NCBI RefSeq assembly: GCF_002917095.1
Contig: NZ_PQGA01000005.1
Span: 124,001 to 188,000, forward strand
Length of the DNA stretch: 64,000 nt
DNA from: Paraburkholderia eburnea
GTDB lineage: Bacteria > Pseudomonadota > Gammaproteobacteria > Burkholderiales > Burkholderiaceae
Direction of reading: 5' to 3'
Shown: positions 53,542 to 61,520 of the stretch, piece after piece
How positions within the stretch are numbered: position 1 is the first letter of the stretch
Layout of the letters: each line of letters starts with the position of its first letter
The notes under the pieces: model-generated
Told to the model about the DNA's origin: nothing
The model's database searches: none
The model's input: only the letters and a program-made list of their open reading frames with translations
Position numbers and translations under genes: made by a program

Positions 53542-54636
53542 TTAACCCTTGTAGCGTTCGAGCCAGTGAGCATACGGCGCCGGCAGCGTCCATGCGGCGC
53601 GATCCACCTTCAGTTCCTGCGCAGCGAAGTACGGCCAATGCGGATTCGCAAGATGCGCGCGGCCGACCATCACCAGATCGAGCTGCTCCGAAGCGACCGA
53701 GCGCTCCGCCAGTTCCGGCGTGCCGATACCCCATGCCGACGACACCGGCAGACCGGCGGCGCGACGCACTTTCTGCGCGATCGGCGCGAGGAAGGCCGGC
53801 GCCCACGGAATCTGCGCGGTCGGCGTCGAGAAGCCGACGCTCACGCTCAGCATATCCAGACCTTCGCGCTTGAAGTTCTTCGCGAGTTCGATCGATTCGG
53901 CAAGCGTCTGCTCGTCGCGGCCATCGTATTCGATCACGCCAAAACGTGCCGTCAGCGGCAGATGTTCCGGCCAGACCTTGCGCACGGCGGCGAGCGTTTC
54001 CAGAAGGAAACGGCTGCGGTTTTCAAGGCTGCCGCCGTAAGCATCGGTGCGCTGGTTCGAGTGCTCCGAGAAGAAGCTTTGAGCCAGGTAACCATGCGCG
54101 AAGTGCAGTTCGAGCCACTCGAAACCGGCGTCCAGCGCGCGCTTCGCCGCAGCGACGAAGTCTTCGCGCACGCGCGCGATGTCGTCGAGCGTCATCGCTT
54201 GCGGCACCTTCGGCAGATGCGCGCCGAACGGGATCGCGGACGGCGCGATGGTCTGCCAGCCGCGTGCGTCGCCTTCCGCGAGATGGTCGTCGCCCTCCCA
54301 CGGACGGTTTGCGCTTGCCTTGCGGCCTGCGTGTGCGATCTGGATGCCGGGCACCGCGCCCGCGGCCTTGATGGCGGCGACGCTCGGCGCGAAGGCCTTG
54401 GCCTGCTCGTCATTCCAGATACCCGTGCAGCCCGGCGTGATGCGGCCTTCCGGCGACACCGCCGTCGCTTCGACAATCACCAGGCCCGCGCCGCCGCGCG
54501 CGATCTGCGCGTAGTGGACGTGGTGCCAGTCGTTGATTACGCCATCGACAGCCATATACTGGCACATCGGCGGAACCGCGATGCGGTTGCGCAGGGATAC
54601 ATCTTTGAGCTTGAACGGTTCGAACAATGCGGACAT
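53542..54636 (-). CDS. Old yellow enzyme (NADH:flavin oxidoreductase, XenA/YqjM type)
   Basis: FMN ene-reductase of 364 residues that reduces activated C=C bonds and other electrophiles. The class is set by the active-site Cys in VPPMCQYMA (about residue 25), which marks the thermophilic-like/YqjM group. Other markers are HAGRKAS, ELHFAHGYLAQSFFS (the His pair binding the substrate), GGSLENRSRF and VMVGRAHLANPHW. It is likely co-transcribed with the ABM gene and lies next to DJ-1 and TetR genes, as in NemR-type regulons. One exact-arm TTTC-N6-GAAA occurs in its coding sequence (53997), probably by chance. Confidence 0.9.
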   Translation of the reverse strand: MSALFEPFKLKDVSLRNRIAVPPMCQYMAVDGVINDWHHVHYAQIARGGAGLVIVEATAVSPEGRITPGCTGIWNDEQAKAFAPSVAAIKAAGAVPGIQIAHAGRKASANRPWEGDDHLAEGDARGWQTIAPSAIPFGAHLPKVPQAMTLDDIARVREDFVAAAKRALDAGFEWLELHFAHGYLAQSFFSEHSNQRTDAYGGSLENRSRFLLETLAAVRKVWPEHLPLTARFGVIEYDGRDEQTLAESIELAKNFKREGLDMLSVSVGFSTPTAQIPWAPAFLAPIAQKVRRAAGLPVSSAWGIGTPELAERSVASEQLDLVMVGRAHLANPHWPYFAAQELKVDRAAWTLPAPYAHWLERYKG

Positions 54637-54857
54637 CTACGGCACTCCTTGATCGGCGCGAGCCGGCATTCAGCCTGTGGCTCGCACGCTTGAAAAAATC
54701 GGCTGACACGGGCCGCAATCAGCGCGCCCCGTGCTGAATTGAAGAAATCAGGATTTCCTTTGCGCACGCGTCGTCACGGCGAGCGACAAAAAACGCTCCA
54801 CGGCCGCGTATCGTGCGGCACCCAGAGTTGCGTAAAGGAAAGTGAGATAAAGCGCGC

Positions 54858-55541
54858 TTACTTCTTGCCCAGCAAAGCGAGCAGCGCCTCGGCGACCGGC
54901 TCGGACGATGCGGGATTCTGCCCGGTGATGAGCAGACCATCGATTGCGACGTGCGGCGCCCAATCGGCGGCCTTCGAGTAGTTGCCGCCGTTCGCCTTGA
55001 GCATGTCCTCGACGAGGAACGGCACCACGTCGGTCAGTTGCACCGCGTCTTCTTCGCTGTTCGCGAAACCGGTCACATTCTTGCCGGCCACGATCGAACG
55101 GCCATCCGCGCCCTTCACGTGACGCAGCACGCCCGGCGCATGGCACACCGCCGCGACCGGCTTGCCTGCCGCGAGGGTCTTTTCGATCAGCGCGATCGAC
55201 TGCGGATCTTCAGCGAGATCCCAAAGCGGGCCGTGACCGCCGGGATAGAACACCGCGTCGAAGTCGTTTGCGTCGACATCGGCGAGACGTTTCGTATTGG
55301 AAAGTTCTGCGCGGGCGGCGGGGTCCGCATCGAAGCGGCGTGTGGCATCGGTCTGCGCCGACGGATCGCTGCTTTTCGGGTCGAGCGGCGGCTGGCCGCC
55401 CTTGGGCGACGCCAGCGTGATCTGCGCGCCTGCGTCGCGCAGTGCGAAGTAAGGGGCGGCAAATTCCTCGAGCCAGAACCCCGTCTTCTTGCCCGTGTTG
55501 CCGAGCTGGTCGTGCGAAGTCAAAACGATCAGTACGTTCAT
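54858..55541 (-). CDS. DJ-1/PfpI (Hsp31-like) protein, candidate glyoxalase III
   Basis: A 227-residue protein of the class I glutamine-amidotransferase-like superfamily. The nucleophile elbow is AAVCHAPGVL (about 131-140), with an upstream acidic residue in KTGFWLEEFAAPY and the YPGGHGPLWDL segment, matching Hsp31/glyoxalase III relatives that detoxify methylglyoxal. AGAGGAAAT precedes the ATG. A TetR operator lies 62 bp upstream. The dispersed palindrome at 55290 encodes LSNTK near residue 80. Confidence 0.87.
   Translation of the reverse strand: MNVLIVLTSHDQLGNTGKKTGFWLEEFAAPYFALRDAGAQITLASPKGGQPPLDPKSSDPSAQTDATRRFDADPAARAELSNTKRLADVDANDFDAVFYPGGHGPLWDLAEDPQSIALIEKTLAAGKPVAAVCHAPGVLRHVKGADGRSIVAGKNVTGFANSEEDAVQLTDVVPFLVEDMLKANGGNYSKAADWAPHVAIDGLLITGQNPASSEPVAEALLALLGKK
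55290..55303. repeat. Dispersed palindrome inside the DJ-1 gene
   Basis: Exact arms, core GTATTG. It encodes L-S-N-T-K in the same frame as the uvrA and MFS copies. Confidence 0.6.
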
Positions 55542-55603
55542 CGATATTTCCTCTTGTCGATGATGCCGGGACGCTCGCGCATCCATTGAAACCGGCCTCA
55601 ATT

Positions 55604-55618
55604 AGACCGGTCGTCTAG
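55604..55618. promoter_or_regulatory. TetR/NemR-like operator upstream of the DJ-1 gene
   Basis: TAGAC-CGGTC-GTCTA, a perfect five-bp dyad within ATTAGACC...GTCTAGT. It differs at one base from the operator before the TetR gene (56387). It resembles the TAGACC-type NemR box. Confidence 0.75.
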
Positions 55619-55760
55619 TTACTTGCCGCATGGCACGACTCTTCATGACGACGCCCGCTCACGGGCGTCCGAACGATGATGTCATGCCGATGTGGCGCGA
55701 TATGGCGCGATGTGGCGTATTGGTTACGCCCTGGCGCCGCCGTCGCGGCTCAAATGCGAC

Positions 55761-56363
55761 TCAGGCGGCGCGCGGCAGATTCAAAAGCTGCCGCGTGGTC
55801 GTCATCGCGGCATCGAGCGGGCTGCGGTCGCGGCGGATTTTCTCCATCAGCGTCGCGCCCAGCCACAGTTCGTAGAGCGTTGCAGCGGTCGACGACGCAT
55901 CGCTCACGCCCGTCAGCGACCCGTCGTTGCAGGCTTCATCGATACAGACCGCGATGCGCCGGATGATCTCTTCGGTACCACGGCGCAGCACTGCGCGCAT
56001 CGGCTCGGACAGGTCGCTCACTTCGGCGCCCAGCTTCACCGCGAGGCACTTGCCGTCGGGGCCATCCGCGCACTGCATCGTGCGCCACTCCTCGAAATAG
56101 CCCATCAGGCGCTCGACCGGCGAGCCACCCCGCTGCACGAGCTGCTCTTCGAGACGTTCCGCATATTCGGTGAAATACAACGTCAGCAATGCTTCGCCAA
56201 ACGCCTCTTTCGAACCGAAATAGTGATAGAACGACCCTTTGGGGACGCCCGCGGTCGCGAGGATCTCGTTGAGACCGACGGCCGAAAAGCCCTTGCCCAG
56301 AATGATGGGCATGGCGGTATCGAGGATGTGTTGCCGTACTTCGACGGCTGGCGCTGCGTTCAT
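55761..56363 (-). CDS. TetR-family repressor (NemR/AcuR-like)
   Basis: A 200-residue repressor with an N-terminal HTH (ILDTAMPIILGKGFSAVGLN, then EILATAGVPKGSFYHYFGSKE, about 12-55). The ligand domain contains MQCADGPDGKCLAVKLGAEVS, with two cysteines seven residues apart at the region where NemR carries its redox-sensing cysteine. Its operator lies 24 bp upstream of its own start, and a second copy lies before the DJ-1 gene, so it should repress both. Sensing of electrophiles or hypochlorite is inferred from family and context. Confidence 0.87.
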   Translation of the reverse strand: MNAAPAVEVRQHILDTAMPIILGKGFSAVGLNEILATAGVPKGSFYHYFGSKEAFGEALLTLYFTEYAERLEEQLVQRGGSPVERLMGYFEEWRTMQCADGPDGKCLAVKLGAEVSDLSEPMRAVLRRGTEEIIRRIAVCIDEACNDGSLTGVSDASSTAATLYELWLGATLMEKIRRDRSPLDAAMTTTRQLLNLPRAA

Positions 56364-56386
56364 GGGTTGCCATGTTACAGGTGGAT

Positions 56387-56401
56387 TAGACCAGTCGTCT
56401 A
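56387..56401. promoter_or_regulatory. TetR operator upstream of its own gene
   Basis: TAGAC-CAGTC-GTCTA within GATTAGACC...GTCTAGTAATC, 24 bp before the TetR start. It is near-identical to the site at 55604. Confidence 0.75.
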
Positions 56402-56484
56402 GTAATCTCCCGACTCATGAAGTGGCTTTATGAACCAGCCCGGCGTCCGCGTTTGCGCACCAGAAAACGCACGACGGCTGGAAA

Positions 56485-56498
56485 TTTCGCATCGGAAA
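56485..56498. repeat. Dispersed palindrome TTTC-N6-GAAA
   Basis: Exact arms, core GCATCG, 22 bp before the SGNH hydrolase start codon. A matching copy (57193) lies just after that gene, so the two bracket it. Confidence 0.6.
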
Positions 56499-56520
56499 CT
56501 CACCATCAGGAGAGCCATCC

Positions 56521-57171
56521 ATGTCGTTACGTACCCTGCTTTGTTACGGCGATTCAAACACCCACGGCACCAGGCCGCTCAATCTCCCGGGCGTGCTCGA
56601 ACGCTTCGCCCCCGCCGAGCGCTGGCCGGGCGTGCTGGCCACGGCGCTCGGTGACGGCTGGCAGGTCATCGAGGAAGGCCTGCCGGCGCGCACCACGGTT
56701 CACGACGATCCGATCGAGGGACACCACAAGAACGGCCTCGCGTATTTGCGCCCGTGCCTCGAGAGCCAGTTGCCGGTCGACGTCGTTGTGCTCATGCTCG
56801 GCACCAACGATCTCAAGGCGCGCTTCTCCGTCACGCCCGCCGATATCGCCAACTCCGTGGGCGTGCTGCTGGAAACGCTGGTCGCCTGCCGCGCGGGTCC
56901 CGGTGGCGCGACGCCTCATGTGCTGCTGATGTCGCCCGTGCCCATCGAGGAGATCGGCTTTCTCGGCGAAATCTTCACGGGCGGCGCGGCGAAATCGCGC
57001 CTGCTCGCCCCGCTGTATGAGCGCGTGGCCGTGAAGTTCGGCTCGGCGTTTCTCGATGCGGGCGAGTTTGCCAAAGTCAGCCCAGTCGACGGCATTCACT
57101 ATGAAGCCGATCAGCATCACAAGCTCGGCAAGGCCGTGGCGGAGACCGTGCGACATCGCTTCGGCGCCTGA
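56521..57171 (+). CDS. SGNH/GDSL hydrolase
   Basis: A cytoplasmic-looking esterase of 216 residues without a signal peptide. The four blocks are CYGDSNTHG (catalytic Ser), an early Gly, VLMLGTNDLK (Asn) and PVDGIHYEADQHH (Asp and His). It resembles arylesterase/acyl-hydrolase members such as the Mycobacterium perhydrolase group. AGGAGA lies eight bases before the ATG. The natural substrate is unknown. It is divergent from the TetR gene and bracketed by two palindromic repeats. Confidence 0.86.
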   Translation: MSLRTLLCYGDSNTHGTRPLNLPGVLERFAPAERWPGVLATALGDGWQVIEEGLPARTTVHDDPIEGHHKNGLAYLRPCLESQLPVDVVVLMLGTNDLKARFSVTPADIANSVGVLLETLVACRAGPGGATPHVLLMSPVPIEEIGFLGEIFTGGAAKSRLLAPLYERVAVKFGSAFLDAGEFAKVSPVDGIHYEADQHHKLGKAVAETVRHRFGA

Positions 57172-57192
57172 GTCACCCTGAAAGCGCACGCT

Positions 57193-57206
57193 TTTCCGAA
57201 ACGAAA
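57193..57206. repeat. Dispersed palindrome TTTC-N6-GAAA
   Basis: Exact arms, core CGAAAC, 21 bp after the SGNH hydrolase stop and just before the terminator. Confidence 0.55.
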
Positions 57207-57223
57207 CAACCGCCGCCAAAAAG

Positions 57224-57260
57224 AAAAACGCCGCCGGGCGCAAACCCAGGCGGCGTTTTT
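57224..57260. terminator. Bidirectional terminator between SGNH hydrolase and cyoD
   Basis: Perfect 12-bp stem AAAAACGCCGCC / GGCGGCGTTTTT with a 13-base loop. It ends in a T5 run on each strand. Confidence 0.88.
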
Positions 57261-57302
57261 GGCTTATCCCGCGACAACTGCGGGACCAGCGCGATGCGCA
57301 GA

Positions 57303-57632
57303 TTAACGCGACATCATGTTCATGCTGACGTTGTGCATGACCCACAGCGTACCGACCACGACGATCAACACCGTCATGACCGTAAAGCCGAACGCGGTCA
57401 CGTTCCAGCGCTGGCCCGACGACGTGTTCATATGCAGGAAGAACACGAGGTGGACCACGATCTGCACGACTGCCAGTGCAGCCAGGCCGAGCAACGCGGT
57501 TTCACGCGGGAAGCCGCCATTCAGGACCACCCAGAACGATGCTGCCGTGAGCACCACCGCCAGGATGAAACCGGCCAGATAGCCGCCGAAGCTGCCGTGG
57601 CTTTCTTCTTCGTGGATAGGATGAGCACTCAT
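57303..57632 (-). CDS. cyoD: Cytochrome bo quinol oxidase subunit IV
   Basis: A 109-residue membrane protein with three helices (GYLAGFILAVVLTAASFWVV, then AVVQIVVHLVFFLHMN, then FTVMTVLIVVVGTLWVMHNV), as usual for CyoD, which stabilises the CuB site. Its ATG directly abuts the cyoC stop with no gap. It is last in the cyoABCD operon. Confidence 0.93.
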   Translation of the reverse strand: MSAHPIHEEESHGSFGGYLAGFILAVVLTAASFWVVLNGGFPRETALLGLAALAVVQIVVHLVFFLHMNTSSGQRWNVTAFGFTVMTVLIVVVGTLWVMHNVSMNMMSR

Positions 57633-58244
57633 TTAAATCACGCTCGCAAGGTAGACAAAGGAGAACACGCAGATCCAGACGATGTCCAGAAAGTGCCAGA
57701 AAAGGCTGAGGCACGACAGGCGGCGAACTTCGCGATCGCCCAGTTCCGGCGCCTTCAGCGTCTGCACCATCAGGACGACCATCCAGATCATGCCGAACGT
57801 CACGTGGATACCGTGGGTGGCAACCAGCGTGAAGAACGACGACAGGAACGCGCTGCGTTGCGGACCGTTGCCTTCGGCGATCATGTGCGCGAATTCATGC
57901 AGTTCGAAATACAGGAACGTTGCGCCCAGCAGGAAGGTGATCGCCAGCCAGACCAGCACTTGACCCTTGCGCTGCTTGTGCGCGCCGATCATCGCGAAGC
58001 CGTACGTGATGGACGACAGCAGCAGCACTGCCGTTTCCATCGCGACGCCCTGAATGTCGAACAGGTCCTTGCCGCTCGGGCCGCCCGCGAACTGGTTCTG
58101 CATCACGGCGAACACTGCGAACAGCGTGCCGAACAGAATACAGTCGGTCATCAGGTACAGCCAGAAACCGAACACCGAGTGTGACGGCGGGTGATCGTGG
58201 TGATCGTGCTCCGCGAGTGCGGCCGCACCAGTTTTCGTCAACAT
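57633..58244 (-). CDS. cyoC: Cytochrome bo quinol oxidase subunit III
   Basis: A 203-residue five-helix membrane subunit. Markers are SVFGFWLYLMTDCILFGTLF, the acidic FLYFELHEFAHMI segment and GIHVTFGMIWMVVLM. It overlaps the cyoB stop by one base (TGATG), showing coupled translation. It has no cofactor and supports assembly of subunit I. Confidence 0.94.
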   Translation of the reverse strand: MLTKTGAAALAEHDHHDHPPSHSVFGFWLYLMTDCILFGTLFAVFAVMQNQFAGGPSGKDLFDIQGVAMETAVLLLSSITYGFAMIGAHKQRKGQVLVWLAITFLLGATFLYFELHEFAHMIAEGNGPQRSAFLSSFFTLVATHGIHVTFGMIWMVVLMVQTLKAPELGDREVRRLSCLSLFWHFLDIVWICVFSFVYLASVI

Positions 58245-60277
58245 CAGTTGGCCTCCAGTGCTTCTTCAACCTTGCCGCCGCGTTGCTTGGCAGCAAACGC
58301 CTTGGCCAGTGCGCGACTACGCGCTTCTTCGTCCGCCCGGACCTTGGCGGCCGGGATGTAATAGCCTTCGTTCTTCTGGAAGCTGTAAGCGATTGCCGTA
58401 CCGACGATGCCGATAAAGCCAACGATCATGAGCCACCAGATGTGCCAGATGCCAGCAAAGCCGAGCACCAGGCTGAAGAAACCGATGAACAGACCTGCGC
58501 TCGTGTTCGAGGGCATGTGAATGTCGGTGTAATGCGTGTTCGCGACGTCCACGGTCTCGCGGCCGGTGTCCTTCAGATGCTGGAACTCATCGAGTTCCGA
58601 CACGTGCGGGATGATCGCGAAGTTGTACGACGGCGGCGGCGACGAGATCGACCATTCCAGCGTACGGCCACCCCACGGATCGCCCGTCACGTCACGGTTT
58701 TCCGGCAGGTTGCGGTCGCGGATCGACACGTACAGCTGCATCAGCTGGTGAGCGATACCGATTGCCACGAGCACGGCGCCAACCCACGCGATGATCATCC
58801 ACGGATGCCATGCCGGATTGTCGTAGTGGTTCAGACGGCGGGTTGCGCCCATGAAGCCCAGCACGTACAGCGGCGTGAAGGCAACGTAGAAGCCAACGAG
58901 CCAGAACCAGAACGCACGCTTGCCCAGCTTTTCGTCGAGCTTGAAGCCGAACGCCTTCGGGAACCAGTAGTTGAAGCCGGCCAGGTAGCCGAACAGCACG
59001 CCGCCGATGATCACGTTGTGGAAGTGAGCAATCAGGAACAGCGAGTTGTGCAGCACGAAGTCCGCGCCCGGGATCGCCATCATCACGCCGGTCATGCCGC
59101 CGATGGTGAAGGTGACCATGAAGCCGAGCGTCCACAGCACCGACGAGTTGAACTCGAGGCGACCGCGGTAGATCGTGAACAGCCAGTTGAAGATCTTCAC
59201 GCCCGTCGGGATCGAGATGATCATCGTGGCGATACCGAAGAACGCGTTGACGTCAGCGCCCGAACCCATCGTGAAGAAGTGGTGCAGCCACACGACGAAC
59301 GCCAGCACCATGATCGCGCAGGTTGCGTACACCATGGCCTTGTAGCCGAACAGCGGCTTCTTCGCGTAGGTCGCGACGACTTCCGAGAACACACCGAACG
59401 CCGGCAGGATCAGGATGTACACCTCGGGGTGACCCCAGGCCCAGATCAGGTTCAGGTACAGCATGGCGTTGCCGCCGCCGTCATTCGTGAAGAAGTGCGT
59501 GCCGATATAGCGGTCGAGGCCCAGCAGCGCGAGCGTGACGGTCAGGATCGGGAACGCAGCCATGATCAGCACGTTCGTGCACAGCGCCGTCCACGTGAAC
59601 ACCGGCAGCTTCATCATCGTCATGCCGGGAGCGCGCATCTTGATGATGGTGACGAAGAAGTTCACGCCGGTCAGCAGCGTACCGACACCCGAAATCTGCA
59701 GCGCCCACAGGTAGTAGTCGACACCGACCCCTGGACTATACGCAAGCTCCGAAAGCGGCGGGTAAGCCAGCCAGCCCGTCATCGCGAACTCACCCACGAC
59801 GAGCGAGATCATCAGCAGGATTGCGCCGACGGCCGTCATCCAGAACGACAGCGAGTTCAGGAACGGGAACGCAACGTCGCGTGCACCGATCTGCAGCGGC
59901 ACCACGATATTCATCAGGCCAACCATGAAAGCCATGGCCATGAAGAAAATCATGATCACACCGTGAGCCGTGAAGATCTGGTCGTAATGGTGCGGCGGGA
60001 GGTAGCCCGGCGCGTTGTACGCGAGCGCGAGCTGGGTACGCATCATGATGGCGTCGGCGAAGCCGCGCAGCAGCATGATGAGGGCGAGCACGATGTACAT
60101 CACGCCCAGACGCTTGTGGTCGACGCTCGTCAGCCACTCCGTCCACAGATATTTCCACTTACCGAGGTAAGTGATGCCACCGAGCACGAATGCGCCGATG
60201 AGCGCCATACCGATCATCGTGCCGAGAATAATCGGCTCGTGATACGGAACGGCATCCAGTGTAAGTTTTCCGAACAT
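58244..60277 (-). CDS. cyoB: Cytochrome bo quinol oxidase subunit I
   Basis: Catalytic subunit of the haem-copper terminal oxidase: ubiquinol oxidation, oxygen reduction and proton pumping in the inner membrane. The 677-residue protein holds the haem b ligand in [11 protein letters not shown], the CuB His in [15 protein letters not shown] (with the cross-linked Tyr), the His pair in WLHHFFTMG, and the last haem ligands in [15 protein letters not shown]. It lies seven bases after cyoA. Length and helices match the E. coli protein. Confidence 0.96.
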   Translation of the reverse strand: MFGKLTLDAVPYHEPIILGTMIGMALIGAFVLGGITYLGKWKYLWTEWLTSVDHKRLGVMYIVLALIMLLRGFADAIMMRTQLALAYNAPGYLPPHHYDQIFTAHGVIMIFFMAMAFMVGLMNIVVPLQIGARDVAFPFLNSLSFWMTAVGAILLMISLVVGEFAMTGWLAYPPLSELAYSPGVGVDYYLWALQISGVGTLLTGVNFFVTIIKMRAPGMTMMKLPVFTWTALCTNVLIMAAFPILTVTLALLGLDRYIGTHFFTNDGGGNAMLYLNLIWAWGHPEVYILILPAFGVFSEVVATYAKKPLFGYKAMVYATCAIMVLAFVVWLHHFFTMGSGADVNAFFGIATMIISIPTGVKIFNWLFTIYRGRLEFNSSVLWTLGFMVTFTIGGMTGVMMAIPGADFVLHNSLFLIAHFHNVIIGGVLFGYLAGFNYWFPKAFGFKLDEKLGKRAFWFWLVGFYVAFTPLYVLGFMGATRRLNHYDNPAWHPWMIIAWVGAVLVAIGIAHQLMQLYVSIRDRNLPENRDVTGDPWGGRTLEWSISSPPPSYNFAIIPHVSELDEFQHLKDTGRETVDVANTHYTDIHMPSNTSAGLFIGFFSLVLGFAGIWHIWWLMIVGFIGIVGTAIAYSFQKNEGYYIPAAKVRADEEARSRALAKAFAAKQRGGKVEEALEAN

Positions 60278-60284
60278 GCCTGGT

Positions 60285-61172
60285 TTACCCCTTGGTCACG
60301 CACGACGGGTCACTGAAATTCGTGACATGGCCGTTGTTGTACTTCGCGATGATGTTGTTGAAGAGCTTCGGATCCACCGTCGAGAAGTATTCAATCGGTG
60401 CCTTCTCGCTCGGCTGCGCAACCGTCGCGTATTGATCCATCGAAAGCTGCGTCGAGGACGCCTTCACCTTCTGGACCCATGCGTCGAAGTCTTGCTGGCT
60501 CGTGGCGAGGGTACGGAACTTCATGTCCGAGAAGCCCTTGCCGCTGAAGTTCGCCGACAGACCCGCGTAGTCGCCGGCTTGATCGGCGATCAGGTGCAGA
60601 CGGGTCTGCATGCCTGCCATCGCGTACACCTGGGTACCCAGTTGCGGGATGAAGAACGAGTTCATCACCGAGTCCGACGTGATGCTGAAGTTCACCGGCG
60701 TGCCAACCGGAACGGCCAGCTGGTTCACCGTGGCGATGCCCAGATCCGGGTAGATGAACAGCCACTTCCAGTCCAGCGCGACCACTTCGACGTTGATCGG
60801 CTTGACGTTCGATTCAAGCGGCTTGTAAGGATCGAGCTCGTGCGTGGTCTTCCACGTGAGCACCGCGAGGAACAGGATGATCAGCGTCGGGACGGTCCAG
60901 ACGACGACTTCGATAGCCGTCGAGTGCGACCATTTCGGCGCATACGTGGCGTTACGGTTCGAGGCGCGATAGCGGTACGCGAACCACAACGTCAGGATGA
61001 TCACGGGGATAACCACGATCAGCATGGCCCAGGTGGAGGTCGCAATCAGCGACTTTTCCGCCATGCCCACGCTACCTTTGGGGTCGAGGACTTCCAGATT
61101 GCAACCGGAAAGACACATGGCCAATCCGGCGCTGACGGGAAGCAATAACCTTTGCAAGGTTGTTCTTTTCAT
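60285..61172 (-). CDS. cyoA: Cytochrome bo quinol oxidase subunit II
   Basis: Lipoprotein subunit with two membrane helices and a periplasmic cupredoxin domain lacking CuA, as in quinol oxidases. The signal peptide ends in the lipobox [14 protein letters not shown], with Cys24 lipidated, if the ATG at 61172 is used; that matches E. coli CyoA spacing. An ATG at 61196 would add eight residues. Length is 295 residues. The periplasmic part includes [16 protein letters not shown] and [21 protein letters not shown]. Confidence 0.93.
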   Translation of the reverse strand: MKRTTLQRLLLPVSAGLAMCLSGCNLEVLDPKGSVGMAEKSLIATSTWAMLIVVIPVIILTLWFAYRYRASNRNATYAPKWSHSTAIEVVVWTVPTLIILFLAVLTWKTTHELDPYKPLESNVKPINVEVVALDWKWLFIYPDLGIATVNQLAVPVGTPVNFSITSDSVMNSFFIPQLGTQVYAMAGMQTRLHLIADQAGDYAGLSANFSGKGFSDMKFRTLATSQQDFDAWVQKVKASSTQLSMDQYATVAQPSEKAPIEYFSTVDPKLFNNIIAKYNNGHVTNFSDPSCVTKG

Positions 61173-61247
61173 CACGTTTGCCTGAATTTCATTCATTGAA
61201 TAGTTCCGGGCACATCCCCTGACATCCGGCAAAGGAAGCGCGCCCGA

Positions 61248-61275
61248 ATCATACAGCCGCTTTGATCCATGACAA
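61248..61275 (-). promoter_or_regulatory. Predicted cyoABCD promoter
   Basis: On the minus strand TTGTCA, 16 bp spacer, TATGAT, about 75-100 bp before the cyoA start. It lies in an AT-rich stretch that also contains TTGACA-like words. No clear FNR or ArcA site seen. Confidence 0.5.
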
Positions 61276-61444
61276 TCAATGAATGCTGAAAATGATCTTT
61301 GTCAAAACAAAACTGAGACACTATGTCGCATGCGTTCGCGAGGTTTGTCGCGCCTCATCAACACACGCACGTCATGCCCCACTTAAGCCTTGACGCGGAT
61401 CCGCCGCGGCTTTGTTTCCGAATTACACAATCCGAAACTGTTGA

Positions 61445-61493
61445 ACGCACCGCGCGCCGCGCCGCCTTACAGGCGGGACGGCGCGCGGTGCGT
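61445..61493 (-). terminator. Large hairpin after the nuoM-like gene
   Basis: Perfect 15-bp stem ACGCACCGCGCGCCG with its full complement, enclosing a second stem CCGCC / GGCGG. Such a strong structure 28 bp after the stop should end transcription, though the T tract is weak. Confidence 0.7.
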
Positions 61494-61520
61494 CGTCATT
61501 CTCTGCAGTGACCGCCCCGC

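Larger units (their letters stand above)
61173..61520. other. Intergenic region between cyoA and nuoM-like gene
   Basis: About 350 bp holding the cyo promoter at 61248-61275 and the terminator of the nuoM-like gene at 61445-61493. A half-like TTTCCGAA word occurs at 61419. No gene is supported. Confidence 0.5.

Noticed and set aside
53997..54010. Copy of the dispersed palindrome inside the old yellow enzyme gene
   Set aside because: The arms match, but the core CAGAAG is atypical and the site encodes the conserved segment FLLET in a different frame, so protein constraint can explain it. I list it in the count but would not rely on it.
58181..60316. 711-codon frame antisense to cyoB
   Set aside because: Composition dominated by His, Arg, Asp and Gln, typical of the complement of a membrane-protein gene; cyoB has all its haem ligands.
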